64,000 nucleotides of DNA from Symmetrospora coprosmae (Eukaryota; Basidiomycota; Cystobasidiomycetes; Symmetrosporaceae): NCBI GenBank assembly GCA_008802785.1, contig VUYT01000002.1, positions 434,001 through 498,000 of the forward strand, given 5' to 3'. Below the pieces are notes generated by a model. The model saw nothing but the letters and a program-made list of their open reading frames with translations, made no database searches and had not been told where the DNA came from. A program made the position numbers and the translations under genes. Shown here one piece after another: positions 11,023 through 21,015 of the stretch (position 1 is its first letter; the number at the start of each line of letters is the position of its first letter).

Positions 11023-12287
11023 TCATGCGGCGCTCGGCTCGAGGTACACGATCTCGCCCTCGGTACCATCTCCGTTCCACTCGTCAACAAGGCTCCTGAC
11101 TATGTCCGCGAAACACTCTGGCGAAGTACTCGTGCCCTTTGTGCTGCAGAGACTGTCGAGTTTGGTCGCCTCCGCAAAGCACTTCTGCATTGTCTTCGAG
11201 AAGACATAGTCTGGCTACCACTGCCATGTCTCTATCCAGGTGTCGTCCGATTGCCAGATGACAAGGCGCTGCAAGCTCGCTGTTGACAGATGAGCGAGCA
11301 AGGCACTGAAAGGTGCGCCTGCCAGCTCGTGCTCTTCGTCCGGGAACGCCCAGTCAACCTCGAGGGTGGTGATGGAGGGTATAGGCAGTTTGAAGTAGTC
11401 ATCGGGTACGTGGAGACCACGGATCGCCAGACGGCGAAGATTTGGGCAGGACAGGCGAAGCTTCTCCAGGTCCTGAGTAAAGCCAAGAGGTGTGTAGTCG
11501 AATCTCCAACCGAAAACAGAGAGGCTGAGCTCCTCCAGCATCACTCCAAGCTTCTGAAGCACCGGAGTGTGTATCTCCTCATAAGGCTTCGAGTCGTAGC
11601 TGATGGTGAGCGCGGCGGGCATCGTGCCCACACATTGTACTAGCCTCTCCGTAAACTGCATCCTGACCGGACTGGTGCCGTTGTTGCCGTCCTGAACGCC
11701 GTCCACACCCTGCTCGCCTTGTTCCGTCTGATCCTCCTCTTCGTGGACGGGCAGATTCAATATGAGATGAATGCGGGGCGTCTGTGAGAGGAACTCCGGA
11801 AGTATGGGAGCGTCGGGTTGCCAGAAGGCCTGGATACCGCTGACGGAGAAGGACTTGAGAGCCAAGCCCTTCGTGATGGAGATCAAAACCTCTGCTTGCT
11901 CTGTTTGTCGAGCCATGCTGATGCCATCCACCGTGCGCAAACCGTAACTTCTTGGCACGGATCTTTCGACGCCAAGTGAGAGGTACGAGACTGTTTCTTT
12001 TTGACCGCAAGCTGTCTCCGATCAGAGTGGCCATCGGTCCGTCGAGATTTTCGCCTTCCAGAGCCAGAGAAACGTAGGCACGGGACGCTGTCTAGCAGAT
12101 TGATGATCGCACGAATGTTGTCGTAATAATCATGGAACACTACGATGCGCGAACATCGGGTACGTATCAGCTGACCAGATCCCCAGGCACTCCCAAGCGA
12201 GAACTGCTCACAAGGTCCAGGTCTTCCGAAAGTGAGCGTTCGAATGGCCCGAAGCACACTCAGATCCGTATTCCTGGCGATCATCAC
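11023..12287 (-). pseudogene. Decayed F-box/LRR-like protein gene
   Basis: Minus-strand reading frame of a type common in basidiomycete F-box/leucine-rich families: repeated short hydrophobic blocks such as LEKLRLSCPNLRRLAIRGL and SITTLEVDWAFP. A 62-nt intron (12012-12073) joins 12074-12287 to the long exon in phase. The frame has an in-frame TAG at 11215-11217 after TWIETWQW, yet stays open for 63 more sensible codons to a TGA at 11023. No F-box or clear start is visible at the 5' end (the first ATG is at 12284). A missing start module plus an internal stop suggest decay, though a sequence error or an unseen intron is possible. The opposite strand of the region has no better candidate. Confidence 0.45.
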
Positions 12288-13017
12288 TCAAGGTATGCCA
12301 GCCAGTCTTCATCTAGGAAGCATCTCGTCTGTGTCGCTCTGTGCGTATGCTGGTTCTTCAACCTCGCTCGCAGTCAAAGAGCGGATGCCGGCTGGAATGG
12401 ATGGAGCAGCACTGTAGGATTGCCTGCACTGCACGTTGGCCGAACGATAAGGAGTCCTAGTGATAGTGCTTCTGATCCGTGTTCAGCATGTAGCCAATCA
12501 TGCGGCGAAGACCTGGGGTTGATAGGCGTTCTCTAGATTCGTCTGCTGAAAAGGACACCAGGACCTCTGCTGACAAAGAAGAGGACAGCAGGACCAGTCG
12601 TCTGGCAGTGCTCTCCCTGAGGGCAGAGGTTGCTCCGTGCCGATTCACGGTGTGCTTGCAATGATGCTGTGACAAGGAGACTCGCTCGAAATGCTTCACT
12701 CAGGGAACTGTCTACTTTCTGGGCAGTCTTCCCCGGATTTGCGACGGGAGAGTAATCATGAACGCGGCATTCGCGGAGACAACAGCATGACATGGATACG
12801 CCCGGTGGAGGTACTTAAACCTGCCTTGATCCTTTACCAGGAAGTAGCACCGGCGCATACAGGCAAGCATGCACAAACGTAGTGTGAACGCAGAGCGCTC
12901 CGGCACTGCCAGATTTGTAGGCGGTGCGCGATGGGGAAGGGCGACGGCAGTAAAGCAGCTTGGGTCAAACGTATATATATTGCGCACAGAGTAGACTCTA
13001 CATCAAATTAAGTCGTC
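12288..13017. other. Intergenic region, no gene seen
   Basis: 730 bp between the decayed F-box-like gene and the tRNA. Only short frames without splice support or recognisable motifs are present. Confidence 0.5.
12972..12980 (+). promoter_or_regulatory. TATA-like box upstream of tRNA-Ala
   Basis: TATATATAT lies 38-46 bp before the first tRNA base. Upstream TATA elements assist TFIIIB at tRNA genes in some fungi such as fission yeast. No protein gene starts just downstream, so the box fits the tRNA. Confidence 0.4.
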
Positions 13018-13121
13018 GGGGAATTAGCTCAAATGGTAGAGCGTCTGCTTAGCAAGGGCCTAGTTTACGAGCTTGGTCCTCGATATGCGGAAGGTAGTGA
13101 GATCGATGCTTACATTCTCCA
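13018..13121 (+). tRNA. tRNA-Ala(AGC) with a 31-nt intron
   Basis: The cloverleaf folds fully. The acceptor stem GGGGAAT pairs with ATTCTCC (one G-U) and the discriminator is A. The D arm is GCTC/GAGC. The anticodon stem TCTGC/GCGGA encloses loop TTAGCA plus T, with anticodon AGC at 13051-13053. The T stem GTGAG/CTTAC encloses ATCGATG; the A at position 54 is typical of eukaryotic tRNA-Ala. The 31-nt intron (13055-13085) sits between positions 37 and 38, the standard place for nuclear tRNA introns removed by the Sen endonuclease. CCA is not encoded. Confidence 0.93.
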
Positions 13122-13124
13122 TTC

Positions 13125-13181
13125 TTTTGCTGGATTTGACTCTATCTTTTGCTGGCGGATTTTCGACTAATTTTTTGCTGG
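13125..13181 (+). terminator. Pol III terminator region with three TTTTGCTGG copies
   Basis: T4 starts four bases past the mature tRNA end (13125). The nonamer TTTTGCTGG occurs at 13125-13133, 13147-13155 and 13173-13181, the last within a T6 run. The first T4 is the probable RNA polymerase III terminator and the others act as backups. Confidence 0.5.
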
Positions 13182-13294
13182 ATTCAATCATGCGCCAAGG
13201 GCCAAGTCCGGGCAGACGCCTGGCTTACTCAAGGACCACCGAATGTCAAATTTCCCTCTCGGTCCGCAGTCACAAGCATGCTCCGAGCTTACAT

Positions 13295-14174
13295 TCACCG
13301 CACCCTCCTCTCGTACGCCTCCCACCCAGCCTTCTGATACATCTGCGCATTCTCGCTGATCCGCCCGTCGCCGTAGATCCCCCGCCCGACAATGATGATG
13401 TCGCACCCGTTGCTGATCACCTCCTCAGGCGTACGATACTGCTGACCCAGTGCATCCCCCTTGCTCTCCATCTGCACGCCGGGCGTTAGAACCAGGAAGT
13501 CCTCGTCGTCCCGCTCCGACATGCGCCTCTGGGCGATGAAGCCCAGCACATAGTCCTGATGCCGCCGTGCCATCTCCAGAGTCGCAGTGCTGTAATCGCC
13601 TTTCGCAAGCGTGCCCGCACTGCTCATCTCTGCGAGGAGCAAAAGTCCCCGTCCGAGCGGCTGTCCGACCTTCTTGAGTCCGGAAATCACGCCTTCGCCC
13701 GGTACCGTATGCGCGTTGGTGATGTGCGACCAGGACGAGATCTTGTAGACGCCGGAGCTGTACTGCAACGAGACTGTGTTGCCAATGTCGGCGAACTTGC
13801 GGTCCTCTGTTAAGGAGGTCAGCGAGGTCCGGTGGCTTAAGCATCCAGACCCACCAAAGATTAGAAAGTCATGCTCCTTGCTGAGCTCGACCAGACGCCT
13901 CGTCAGATCCTCCGTGAAATCGTCGACAATGTCGATGTGGGTCTGCGGCAAGATGTCAGCCAGAATCTCCTACCCGTGCGATGCGACCCACCTTGACCAT
14001 GCAGACGTGAGGCGCGACAGCCTCGACGATGCGGAGGAGTTCCTCAGACTTGGTCACGTCGACAGAGACGCATAGATTCGTCTTCTTCCTTTCAACAAGC
14101 TTGAGCAGTTCTCTTGCCAGAGGATGCCGGTGGATCTTCGCACGTGCTGCGTAGGTTTGGGTTGCAGAAGACAT
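13295..14174 (-). CDS. URA3: Orotidine-5'-phosphate decarboxylase
   Basis: Last step of de novo UMP synthesis, decarboxylating OMP to UMP in the cytosol. Exons: 13992-14174, 13855-13942, 13295-13806, with introns of only 49 and 48 nt, giving 260 aa, normal for the monofunctional fungal enzyme. The N-terminal strand NLCVSVDVT carries the substrate Asp, [15 protein letters not shown] (spliced across intron 2) is the OMP decarboxylase signature with the catalytic Asp-Lys pair, and [12 protein letters not shown] and [12 protein letters not shown] form the phosphate-binding end. The start ATG at 14174 gives the usual N-terminus [20 protein letters not shown]. Both introns have GTGGGT donors. The next gene upstream on the same strand (FUN14) ends 268 bp away. 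Confidence 0.97.
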
Positions 14175-14442
14175 GGTGCAAAAGGCGTGGATGAGCAGAA
14201 GAGGACACGTAGTGCGCTCTGCTGATTGTCCACTGGTATGAGATGAGCTAGGAGATGCCAGCGAGACTGGTGCTGTTGTTAACGAGCGGTTGGCAGGATG
14301 CGAAGCTGTCACAGCGCAAGCCCGACCTAAGGACCCTCTTCACCTGGGAAAGCCTAGCACGCAACCTTGCGGCTGGTACTGCAGCTAGTACTACAAGACA
14401 ACAGCACCTTCGTCGTCTGTGCTATAGGCTGCACTCCCTTCC

Positions 14443-15127
14443 TCAGCCTAACCTCAGACCCAGCGCCAGTCCAGCAGCAAAGGTCGCGCGCGGCGGAAAG
14501 TCGGCCAGGAGGAAGTCCATGACGCGCCCTCCAACCCGCTGAAGGCGCGAGCCAGTACCTGCACCTGCAAAAGTGTCTACAGTTCCCTCATAGCGTCTAG
14601 CCATTGACTTCCAGTCGACGTTGACCATGCCGCGGGCGGCCATGTACTGCGCGAAGGAACGTCGACATCAGCCGCGCGACAGCTGCAGACTGGCATACAC
14701 GAGCACACACCTGGAGAAAGACAAAGGCACCACCGAGAAGGAAGCCAACAGCCTTAAGGCCCTTCTTCACAAAGATGCCGGTCGAGATCCCCGCAACTGC
14801 GCCGAACGAGAGGCTGCGGAGGTCGAGGCTGCTCTCGACCGGTGGCAGATCATTCCTGGGCGCAATGCGAGAGGAGCCTGGTCCTTGAACAGCCGGAGTG
14901 TGCGGCTCTGCGTAGGGCCTGGCGGCCGAGGTCGCCGCAGGCTCGCATCGGATGGGAAGGCGAATCGGAGCCAGCGCAATCGCAGCTCCACCGGCTCCGG
15001 CGAACAGAAGCAGCGATGACGCTGGTTTGGAAGCGGCGCGACGGGTCGAGGTCGATGCGGCACGCTGAAACGCCTGCTTGTACATAGCAGGCTGTGCGCA
15101 AGCTGCAAAGAGAGGTCGAGCGAGCAT
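14443..15127 (-). CDS. FUN14-domain mitochondrial membrane protein
   Basis: FUN14 proteins sit in mitochondrial membranes; animal FUNDC1 is a mitophagy receptor, while fungal members are involved in mitochondrial lipid and membrane homeostasis. Two exons (14711-15127, 14443-14646) give 206 aa. An Arg/Ala-rich N-terminus (MLARPLFAACAQPA and TSTRRAASKPAS) looks like a presequence. The FUN14 core follows from about residue 108: LSFGAVAGISTGIFVKKGLK, then GFLLGGAFVFLQ, continuing after the intron with NVDWKSMARRY. The C-terminus ATFAAGLALGLRLG is the family's final glycine-rich helix. A start 57 bp upstream (15184) is in frame, but the ATG at 15127 better fits a presequence. The role in this fungus is inferred only from the family. 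Confidence 0.85.
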
Positions 15128-15208
15128 CGTATCGGGTCTAGGTGGATGTGAGGAGCACAAGAAGCCTTCATCTGACGGGAACACGTGGGCTACACATCGC
15201 TCGTGTGA

Positions 15209-16552
15209 TCACATGAAGAAAGGACACACTGCGGCTCTCTCTCTCATGCTAGCTGCATCCTTCAGCGTCTTCTCAACACCCATGTTCGCTAGCCGCGCAG
15301 GACCAAGCGAGCAGTGCTGGAAGCCTTCGCTTTGCCACTCCGCTCCGCCAGGCCTTCCGAACCCGGCGGCACCGATGGTTGCCCCTCCCTCTTGCACGTA
15401 CCAAGGCTCAAAGAAGAAGCCCTTCCTTACATACTTGTCGCCCTTCCGGACTGTCTGCGTGTAAGGCACTGGCTCGGACCGCGGAAAGTGGAGATAGCCC
15501 ACCGCCAACCGTCGAAAGCGGAGAAGAGCTGGCATGAGCCAGTAGAGGAAGGCCGGTGACGCTCTCTTCCAGCCGAAAGCCTCGCGCAGCCGTTCGTCGA
15601 TGAAGACTGTCGCCACCAGCTTGCAGAGCGGCTTCGCAAAGTCCGGCAGCGATTTGCCAATAACCTACAGACCGTCCTCCGCCATAGCGGTGTTCTCCGG
15701 AGCGTATGCGACGGCCCGCTCGGCGTAGTCAGAGCTCCACTGCTTGAGTTCTTCCAGCGTGTGTGGAATGTCCTTTACGCCCATACGAGCTCCCACTTCG
15801 CGCCAGTACACGTACCGCGCATGTATTTCGAGCGGGGTAAGCTGACGCCATTCGTAGGTATTGATGAAGCTGACAGGCTCGAGGATGTGCAGTGCTACAT
15901 TATATAGCAGGTCATCATGTGTGATGAGCTTGCCGTACCGCGAGTGCAGGTAATTGATGCGCGCCAAAGCCGTGCTGCCGGCTTCGCTGTCTAGGCCTTG
16001 TGCAAAGACCTCGTTGATCAGAAGAGCCGTGTCTTCTGCACGTTTGCCGGCCGAGGCTGAAGATAGCTCGCTAGACATATGCAGAACCTAATTCCAATCG
16101 TCAGCAGTGTACCGTGACGGTCGGGACGGCAAATCCTCACCTTGCTGGTGCTGCTAATGCCATACGACTTCATCAAGACGAGGCTGAGCGATACAGTCGC
16201 ACTGAAAGGGAAGTCCTGGTAGAAGCTACGATCAGCAATGTCACATTGTACTTGGCGAGTACACCTACCCAGCAGTAGGTCAACTTGATGATCTCGCCAG
16301 CTTCGGCATCTGGCGTAGGAGGCACGAGCGGATCGAGCATGTCAGAGTGCGTGAGTCCGTGTCAGGCAGCTGAATCCACTTACAGGTCATGCTCTCTAGA
16401 TCATTCATAAGGCGAGCATAACGCTCGTGCAAGGCGTTGCAACGGTCGAATCGACATTGCCGAACGCGATAGATGCGCCAGCCGAGTCGACCCAAGAAGA
16501 GACTTCCAAGGGTGCCGAGGATCACTGCGAGATTTGGTGATGACGCGCTCAT
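15209..16552 (-). pseudogene. MpaB-like ER-bound oxygenase paralogue A, interrupted
   Basis: First of three tandem DUF2236 (MpaB/MpaB'/rubber-oxygenase) genes. Exons: 16384-16552, 16269-16309, 16141-16215, 15209-16087, the same four-exon plan and phases as its two neighbours. It begins with a membrane anchor (LAVILGTLGSLFLGRLGW) followed by RIYRVRQCRFDR. It shares the family core NYLHSRYGKLIT, YEWRQLTPLEIHARYVYWRE and the tail RERAAVCPFFM. An in-frame TAG at 15665-15667 (after AEDGL) splits the last exon. Downstream the frame continues for 151 codons with full similarity to paralogues B and C. Everything else is intact, so the gene is either newly inactivated, read through, or carries a sequence error. 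Confidence 0.75.
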
Positions 16553-17299
16553 GATAAACAGCTTCACGTGAGAGTAACCGCTGATCGCGTGATGGCCTGA
16601 CGAGGGGTCGCAGGTCGGTCGATATGGGTGGGCGTTGATCTGAGGCAAGAGGCAAGCGCCGCTCCACTTGTCGCCATTGTCGTCACACCCTTGAGACTGC
16701 AACCGCTGTCAGTCGGGTCAGCCGCGGACTCTGATGTGTCACAAAGGGATGGATGTTTGGTGGCGAGAGTGAACGCTCGCATCCACATTGGCCAGTTCTC
16801 GTTGGCTGTCAACCGAGAGTGCACAAAGGACGGAAACAGTGCAAGCAGCATTCGGGGCGTGAAACAGTCTGCTGTTGATATGTTGATCGGTCCGACCATG
16901 CCGATGTCTCCTTTTTATTTGAGATGCGACCGTTTGCAGGTCAAGGCGGTCCGCCTGCGTAGTTGACTCTCCGTCTCCGCCTATGCGGTAGGCCGCGGAC
17001 TTTCGCGTCGATCTGGCTGCGGAGCATGTCTTATAATATGGGGCTCGGTGCATGCCGTAAATTAGAGGTAGAGCCAGACTGAATGGTAGATCCCATTGCA
17101 GACCGGGGGAAAAAAGATGGATCCAGGCGATGCGACGTGGCTGCCGGCTGCGATGCGACGTGGCTGCCGGCTGCAAAGGCGTACTCAGTGTGAGTATGTA
17201 CATAGCTAGGCGGTCCGACCCTCCTAGTGAGCCTTAGCTAGCGCGGGATGAGGACCAAGGCCCAACAGGTGGCGATCTTTCATGGTGCCGTGTTGCGAC
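16553..17299. other. Intergenic spacer between MpaB-like paralogues A and B
   Basis: Promoter of paralogue A (minus) and 3' flank of paralogue B. It contains the 23-bp tandem duplication listed separately; no further oxygenase fragment was found. Confidence 0.5.
17127..17172 (+). repeat. Perfect 23-bp tandem duplication
   Basis: The unit beginning GCGATGCGACGTGGCTGCCG occurs at 17127-17149 and again at 17150-17172 without change, within the spacer upstream of paralogue A. Confidence 0.9.
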
Positions 17300-18647
17300 C
17301 TAGATGAAGAAAGGGCACACCGCCGCCCTCTCTCTCATCATGGTGGCGTTCTCGACGGTCTCTTCGACCCCAGTTCTTGCGAGTCGGGCAGGACCAAGGG
17401 AGCAGTGGCGGAAGCCCTCGTCTTGCCACTGCGGTCCGCCTGGCACGACGTACGCAGCCTGCCCGAAGCTCGACGCCCCTGTCTGCACATACCAAGGCTC
17501 GAAGAAGAATCCCTTCCGCATGTACTTGCCGTTCACCCGGACGGTCTGCGTGTACGCTGGCCGCTTGGTGCGCGGGTATAGTAGGTAGCCCATCACGAAG
17601 GCTCGCAAGCGGAGTATGACGGGAACGAGCGTGTAGAAAATCGAGGGAAATGCGGGCTGCCAGCCGAATGCCGTGCGGACGCGCTCGTCGAGAAAGACGA
17701 GCACGACCTGCTTAGCAAGCGGCTTCAGGAATCCTGGAAAGGCGGCTGTGAGGACGGCGATTGTTGCTTCTGCCGTTCGCGAATTGTCCGGGTCGTAGAG
17801 TGTAGCCCGTTCGGCGTACTCGTCACTCCAGGTTCTGAGATCCTCCAATGTGAGTGGAATGTCCGCGATGCCCATCCTTGCGCCAATCTCCCGCCAGTAG
17901 ACGTAGCGAGCGTGGACCTCCAGGGCCGACAGCTCGCGCCACTCGTACGCCTTCAGGAAGTCCACCGGCTCAAAGACGAAGAGCGAGAGAGTGTAAAGGA
18001 GATCGTCCCGCGTGATGAGCTTGCCGTACCGGGAGTGGAGGTAGTTGATTCGCGCGAGCGCAGTACTGCCGGCCACGCTGTCGAGACCATTCGTGTGCAA
18101 CTCGATGAGGAGGATGGCTGTATCTTCAGCACGACGAGCGGCAAGGGCCGAAGAGGCCAGCTCGTCCGACATATTCAGCACCTTTTTAGGCCGTCAGTGG
18201 CTGGCTCAGGGAGATCTACGAGGCCTGAAACCCACTCTGCTGATCGTGGGTACTGCATATGTCTTGAATAATGCGAAGCTCATGGCTGATGTCGCCGCAA
18301 AAGGGAAGTCCTGTTGCAGGACTGCGCATCTCAGTGCCCGGAGTATCAGCGATTACAAGCGAGCTTACCCAGTACAGAGTCAGCTGGTTGATTTTGCCAG
18401 CTTCCTCGTCTGATCACAGTAAACAAAGGGGACGAAGGGGTCAGCCCGAAAGATTCGCCGCGATCAACCGAGCAATAAGCGACGCACAGGTCATTCGGTC
18501 TAAGTCGTTGACGAGGCGTGCATACTTCTTGTGGAGAGCATTGTATCGATCGAATCGATGGCACCGAACGCGGTAGATGCGCCAGATCAAGCTGGTGACC
18601 AGGATGGCGACTATGGTCGCCCAGAGGTCCAGATAGGCCATATCCAT
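17300..18647 (-). CDS. MpaB-like ER-bound oxygenase paralogue B (DUF2236)
   Basis: Member of the ER-bound oxygenase MpaB / rubber-oxygenase catalytic family. MpaB cleaves a farnesyl side chain in mycophenolic acid synthesis and Lcp cleaves rubber, both as haem proteins; the substrate here is unknown. Exons: 18488-18647, 18369-18409, 18236-18310, 17300-18181, all in phase, giving 385 aa. A single N-terminal membrane segment (about residues 8-22) is followed by IWRIYRVRCHRFDRY. After the short exons the catalytic core has NYLHSRYGKLITRDD, LFVFEPVDFLKAYEWREL, HARYVYWREIGARMG and the tail RERAAVCPFFI. The small exons encode EAGKINQLTLYW and DFPFAATSAMSFALFKTYAV. The middle gene of the array is fully open. 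Confidence 0.85.
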
Positions 18648-18890
18648 CTGTCAATGCGATGCAAGTCAAGATACCTGAGTGATGGGAGTGAGGGCGAAGA
18701 GTGAAGCGTCAACCCCGCCTGTTCCGCCCGTCGGCTCTCGTGACCAAATAGCGGGGATGCCCTTTTATTGAGCATGGGAATAGACGAGGGCGATCTTGGA
18801 GAGTTAGCTATACTCGTCAGCTGCATTCTCCTTTCGCTTCGCAGTGGTCATGATGAGGGAAGTCCGTCTATGCTACATGCAAGCACTGCG

Positions 18891-20238
18891 TCACATGAAA
18901 AACGGGCACACTCCGGCTCGTTCCCTAAGCGTCTGTGCGTCCTGCAGGGTCTTGTCCAGACCGACCTCCGACAGGCGCTCAGGCCCGAGCGAGACGTGCT
19001 GAAACCCCTCGCTTTTCCACCGAGCGCCTCCGGGCTTGCCGTACCCGACTGCGCCAAAGCGCGAAGCCCCGGCGGAGACATACCAGGGCTGAAAGACGAA
19101 ACCCTTTCTGACGAAGGTCTTGCCATCTGTCGACGGCGAGGACTGCAGAAAGGCAGGAGGTTCGGTTCGCGGGTAGAGCAGGTATCGCACAACCAGCGCT
19201 CGGAGGCGTAGAGTGGCTGGAATGAGCCAGTAAAGGAGTGATGGCGAGGCTCTTTGCCACCCGAAGGCTGTACGCACGCGGTCGTCTAAGAGGACGATGG
19301 ACGCTTGCTGTCCAAAAGGTCTCGCAAACTTTGGGAGAGGCCCGAGCAGAACATCAACGGTCGCATCGGCGGTCTTGACATTCTCCGGATCGTAGACCGT
19401 TGCAATCTTGTGGTACTCCTCCTTCCACTGCCTGAAGTCCGCCATTGTGCGCGGTATGTCACTGATGCCCATTCGCGCTCCAACCTCACGCCAAAACACG
19501 TAGCGGGCATGTGCCTCGAGCGGACTCAATGGCCGCCACTCGTAGTCTGCGATAAAGTCGATAGGCTCAAAGACGAAGAGGGAGAGGGTGTAAAGGAGAT
19601 CGTCCCGCGTGATAAGCTTGCCATAGCGCGAGTGGAGGTAGTTCATGCGCGATAGAGCTGTGCTTCCGGCTTCCGAGTCCAGACCCTGACCGAGAAGTTC
19701 GATGATAAGGAGAGCGGTGTCTTCGGCGCGGCGCCCCGCTGTAACAGGAGAAGCCAGCTCGTTGGACATGTTGAGTACCTGTGGGGAAGTAGGTGAGGTC
19801 TGGCGCGGGGTACAGCGCACAAGCTGAAGGAACTCCTCACTCGAGAGATACTGCCGACTGCATACGTCTTGAAAAGCGCGAAGCTGAGTGCCAGAGTCGC
19901 AGTAAAAGGGAAGTCCTGCTCGCAAGCATGCTTTAGCGGAGGGCTGCAGGCGCATCTCGCCAACAAGCGTACCCAGTAATGCGTGAGTTTCAAGATCTCG
20001 CCAGCTTCGAGGTCTGTGAAAGGCCACGGAGAGGCTGAATGAGCTAAGGAGAAGGTCATGCAGGAGGCATGGAACACACACAGGTCATGCTGTCGAGATC
20101 ATTCGCTAGATGCGCAAAGCGCTTGTGGAAGGCCATGTAGTGGTCGTATCGACAGCTTCGGACGCGATAGATCCGCCAACCCAGGCTCCCGACGACGACA
20201 AGGGCGCCGACGGTCGCAAGTAGGACGGATGAGACCAT
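18891..20238 (-). CDS. MpaB-like ER-bound oxygenase paralogue C (DUF2236)
   Basis: Third paralogue of the array. Exons: 20082-20238, 19973-20013, 19841-19915, 18891-19778, giving 386 aa from the ATG at 20238; an in-frame ATG at 20361 would add 41 residues. The 20238 start aligns with the starts of A and B and puts the membrane anchor (VLLATVGALVVVGSLGW) first. The core is conserved: RMNYLHSRYGKLITRDDLLY, FEPIDFIADYEWRPLSPLEA and ARYVFWREVGARMGI, ending RERAGVCPFFM. All exon phases equal those of A and B, so the array arose by duplication of the complete gene. Lumenal or cytosolic placement of the oxygenase domain is not decided by the sequence. Confidence 0.85.
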
Positions 20239-20673
20239 GAGAGCTACGAGCGTGTCCCACCCCGGCCTACCACGAGCCTGTCGGTTCATCCAAGCTTTCG
20301 AGGCGCGGATGGGATTGTCAGGAAGGAGCACGGGTAGTGATGGCGGATTGGAGACAACCAAGCCCTGCCCCGGGGAGAGAGAGACTCGGAGCTTTGTGAC
20401 CTACAAGCTAACGTCGACAAGGCAACTATGCTATGCTAGTATGTTTTGCTGCTTGTGCCGTTGCTGGCTGCAGGAACCCTCGTCGAGCTCTCCTTGATGC
20501 CCGCACGTGACACGCTTGCCATGCCCCACCCGGCCTCTCGAAGAGGACATCCAGATGGCGCTCTCTGCTCCGCTTCATCACCATCCACAATTTGTGCAAT
20601 GCGCATCGATGCACGGACGATACGCCTCTGAGCCTGTCATTCCCTCAAACTCGCTCGCTGCGCCACTTCAGCC

Positions 20674-21015
20674 ATGACCTCCACCACCATCGGTCTCGTC
20701 ACGAGCACCGTTGTCGGACCCGATGCGACGACGACCGTGATTTCCGGGCCCATTGCGCAGCACGATGATGAGAGCACCATCGTAGCCGCGGGCACAGTTG
20801 TCGGCTTCATCCTGCTCGGACTCACGGGCGTGCTCCTGTTCCTCAAGATATCCCGCTGGATCCGCATCCGCAGGGAGAACCAGCGCTTCATAGAGTGGAA
20901 CAGGAGCGAGCACGGGGGGAAGCATCCAAAGGGGAGACATGCGCCAGGATCCTACTATACCAAGGGAAAGAATGCTTTCGATGTCATCGAGGACGATGAG
21001 GGGATACCAGCGTGA
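20674..21015 (+). CDS. Small single-pass membrane protein, unknown
   Basis: Intronless frame of 113 aa. A Thr/Val/Ser-rich, probably extracellular N-terminus (MTSTTIGLVTSTVVGPDATT) has no cleavable signal. One strong membrane segment spans about residues 36-58 (VVGFILLGLTGVLLFLKI), followed by a basic cytoplasmic flank RWIRIRRENQRF and a polar tail ending DVIEDDEGIPA. The positive-inside rule predicts the C-terminus in the cytosol. This layout is common among small basidiomycete membrane proteins with no assigned role; I recognise no family. It is divergent from the MpaB-like array, with 435 bp between the two start codons, so the two could share control elements. Confidence 0.65.
   Translation: MTSTTIGLVTSTVVGPDATTTVISGPIAQHDDESTIVAAGTVVGFILLGLTGVLLFLKISRWIRIRRENQRFIEWNRSEHGGKHPKGRHAPGSYYTKGKNAFDVIEDDEGIPA

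Noticed and set aside
15665-15667. Reassigned TAG codon to explain the two interrupted genes
   Set aside because: TAG is the normal stop in SSC1, the I9 inhibitor, ELP1, RGP1, PAM16 and the CLC gene here, so the code is standard.
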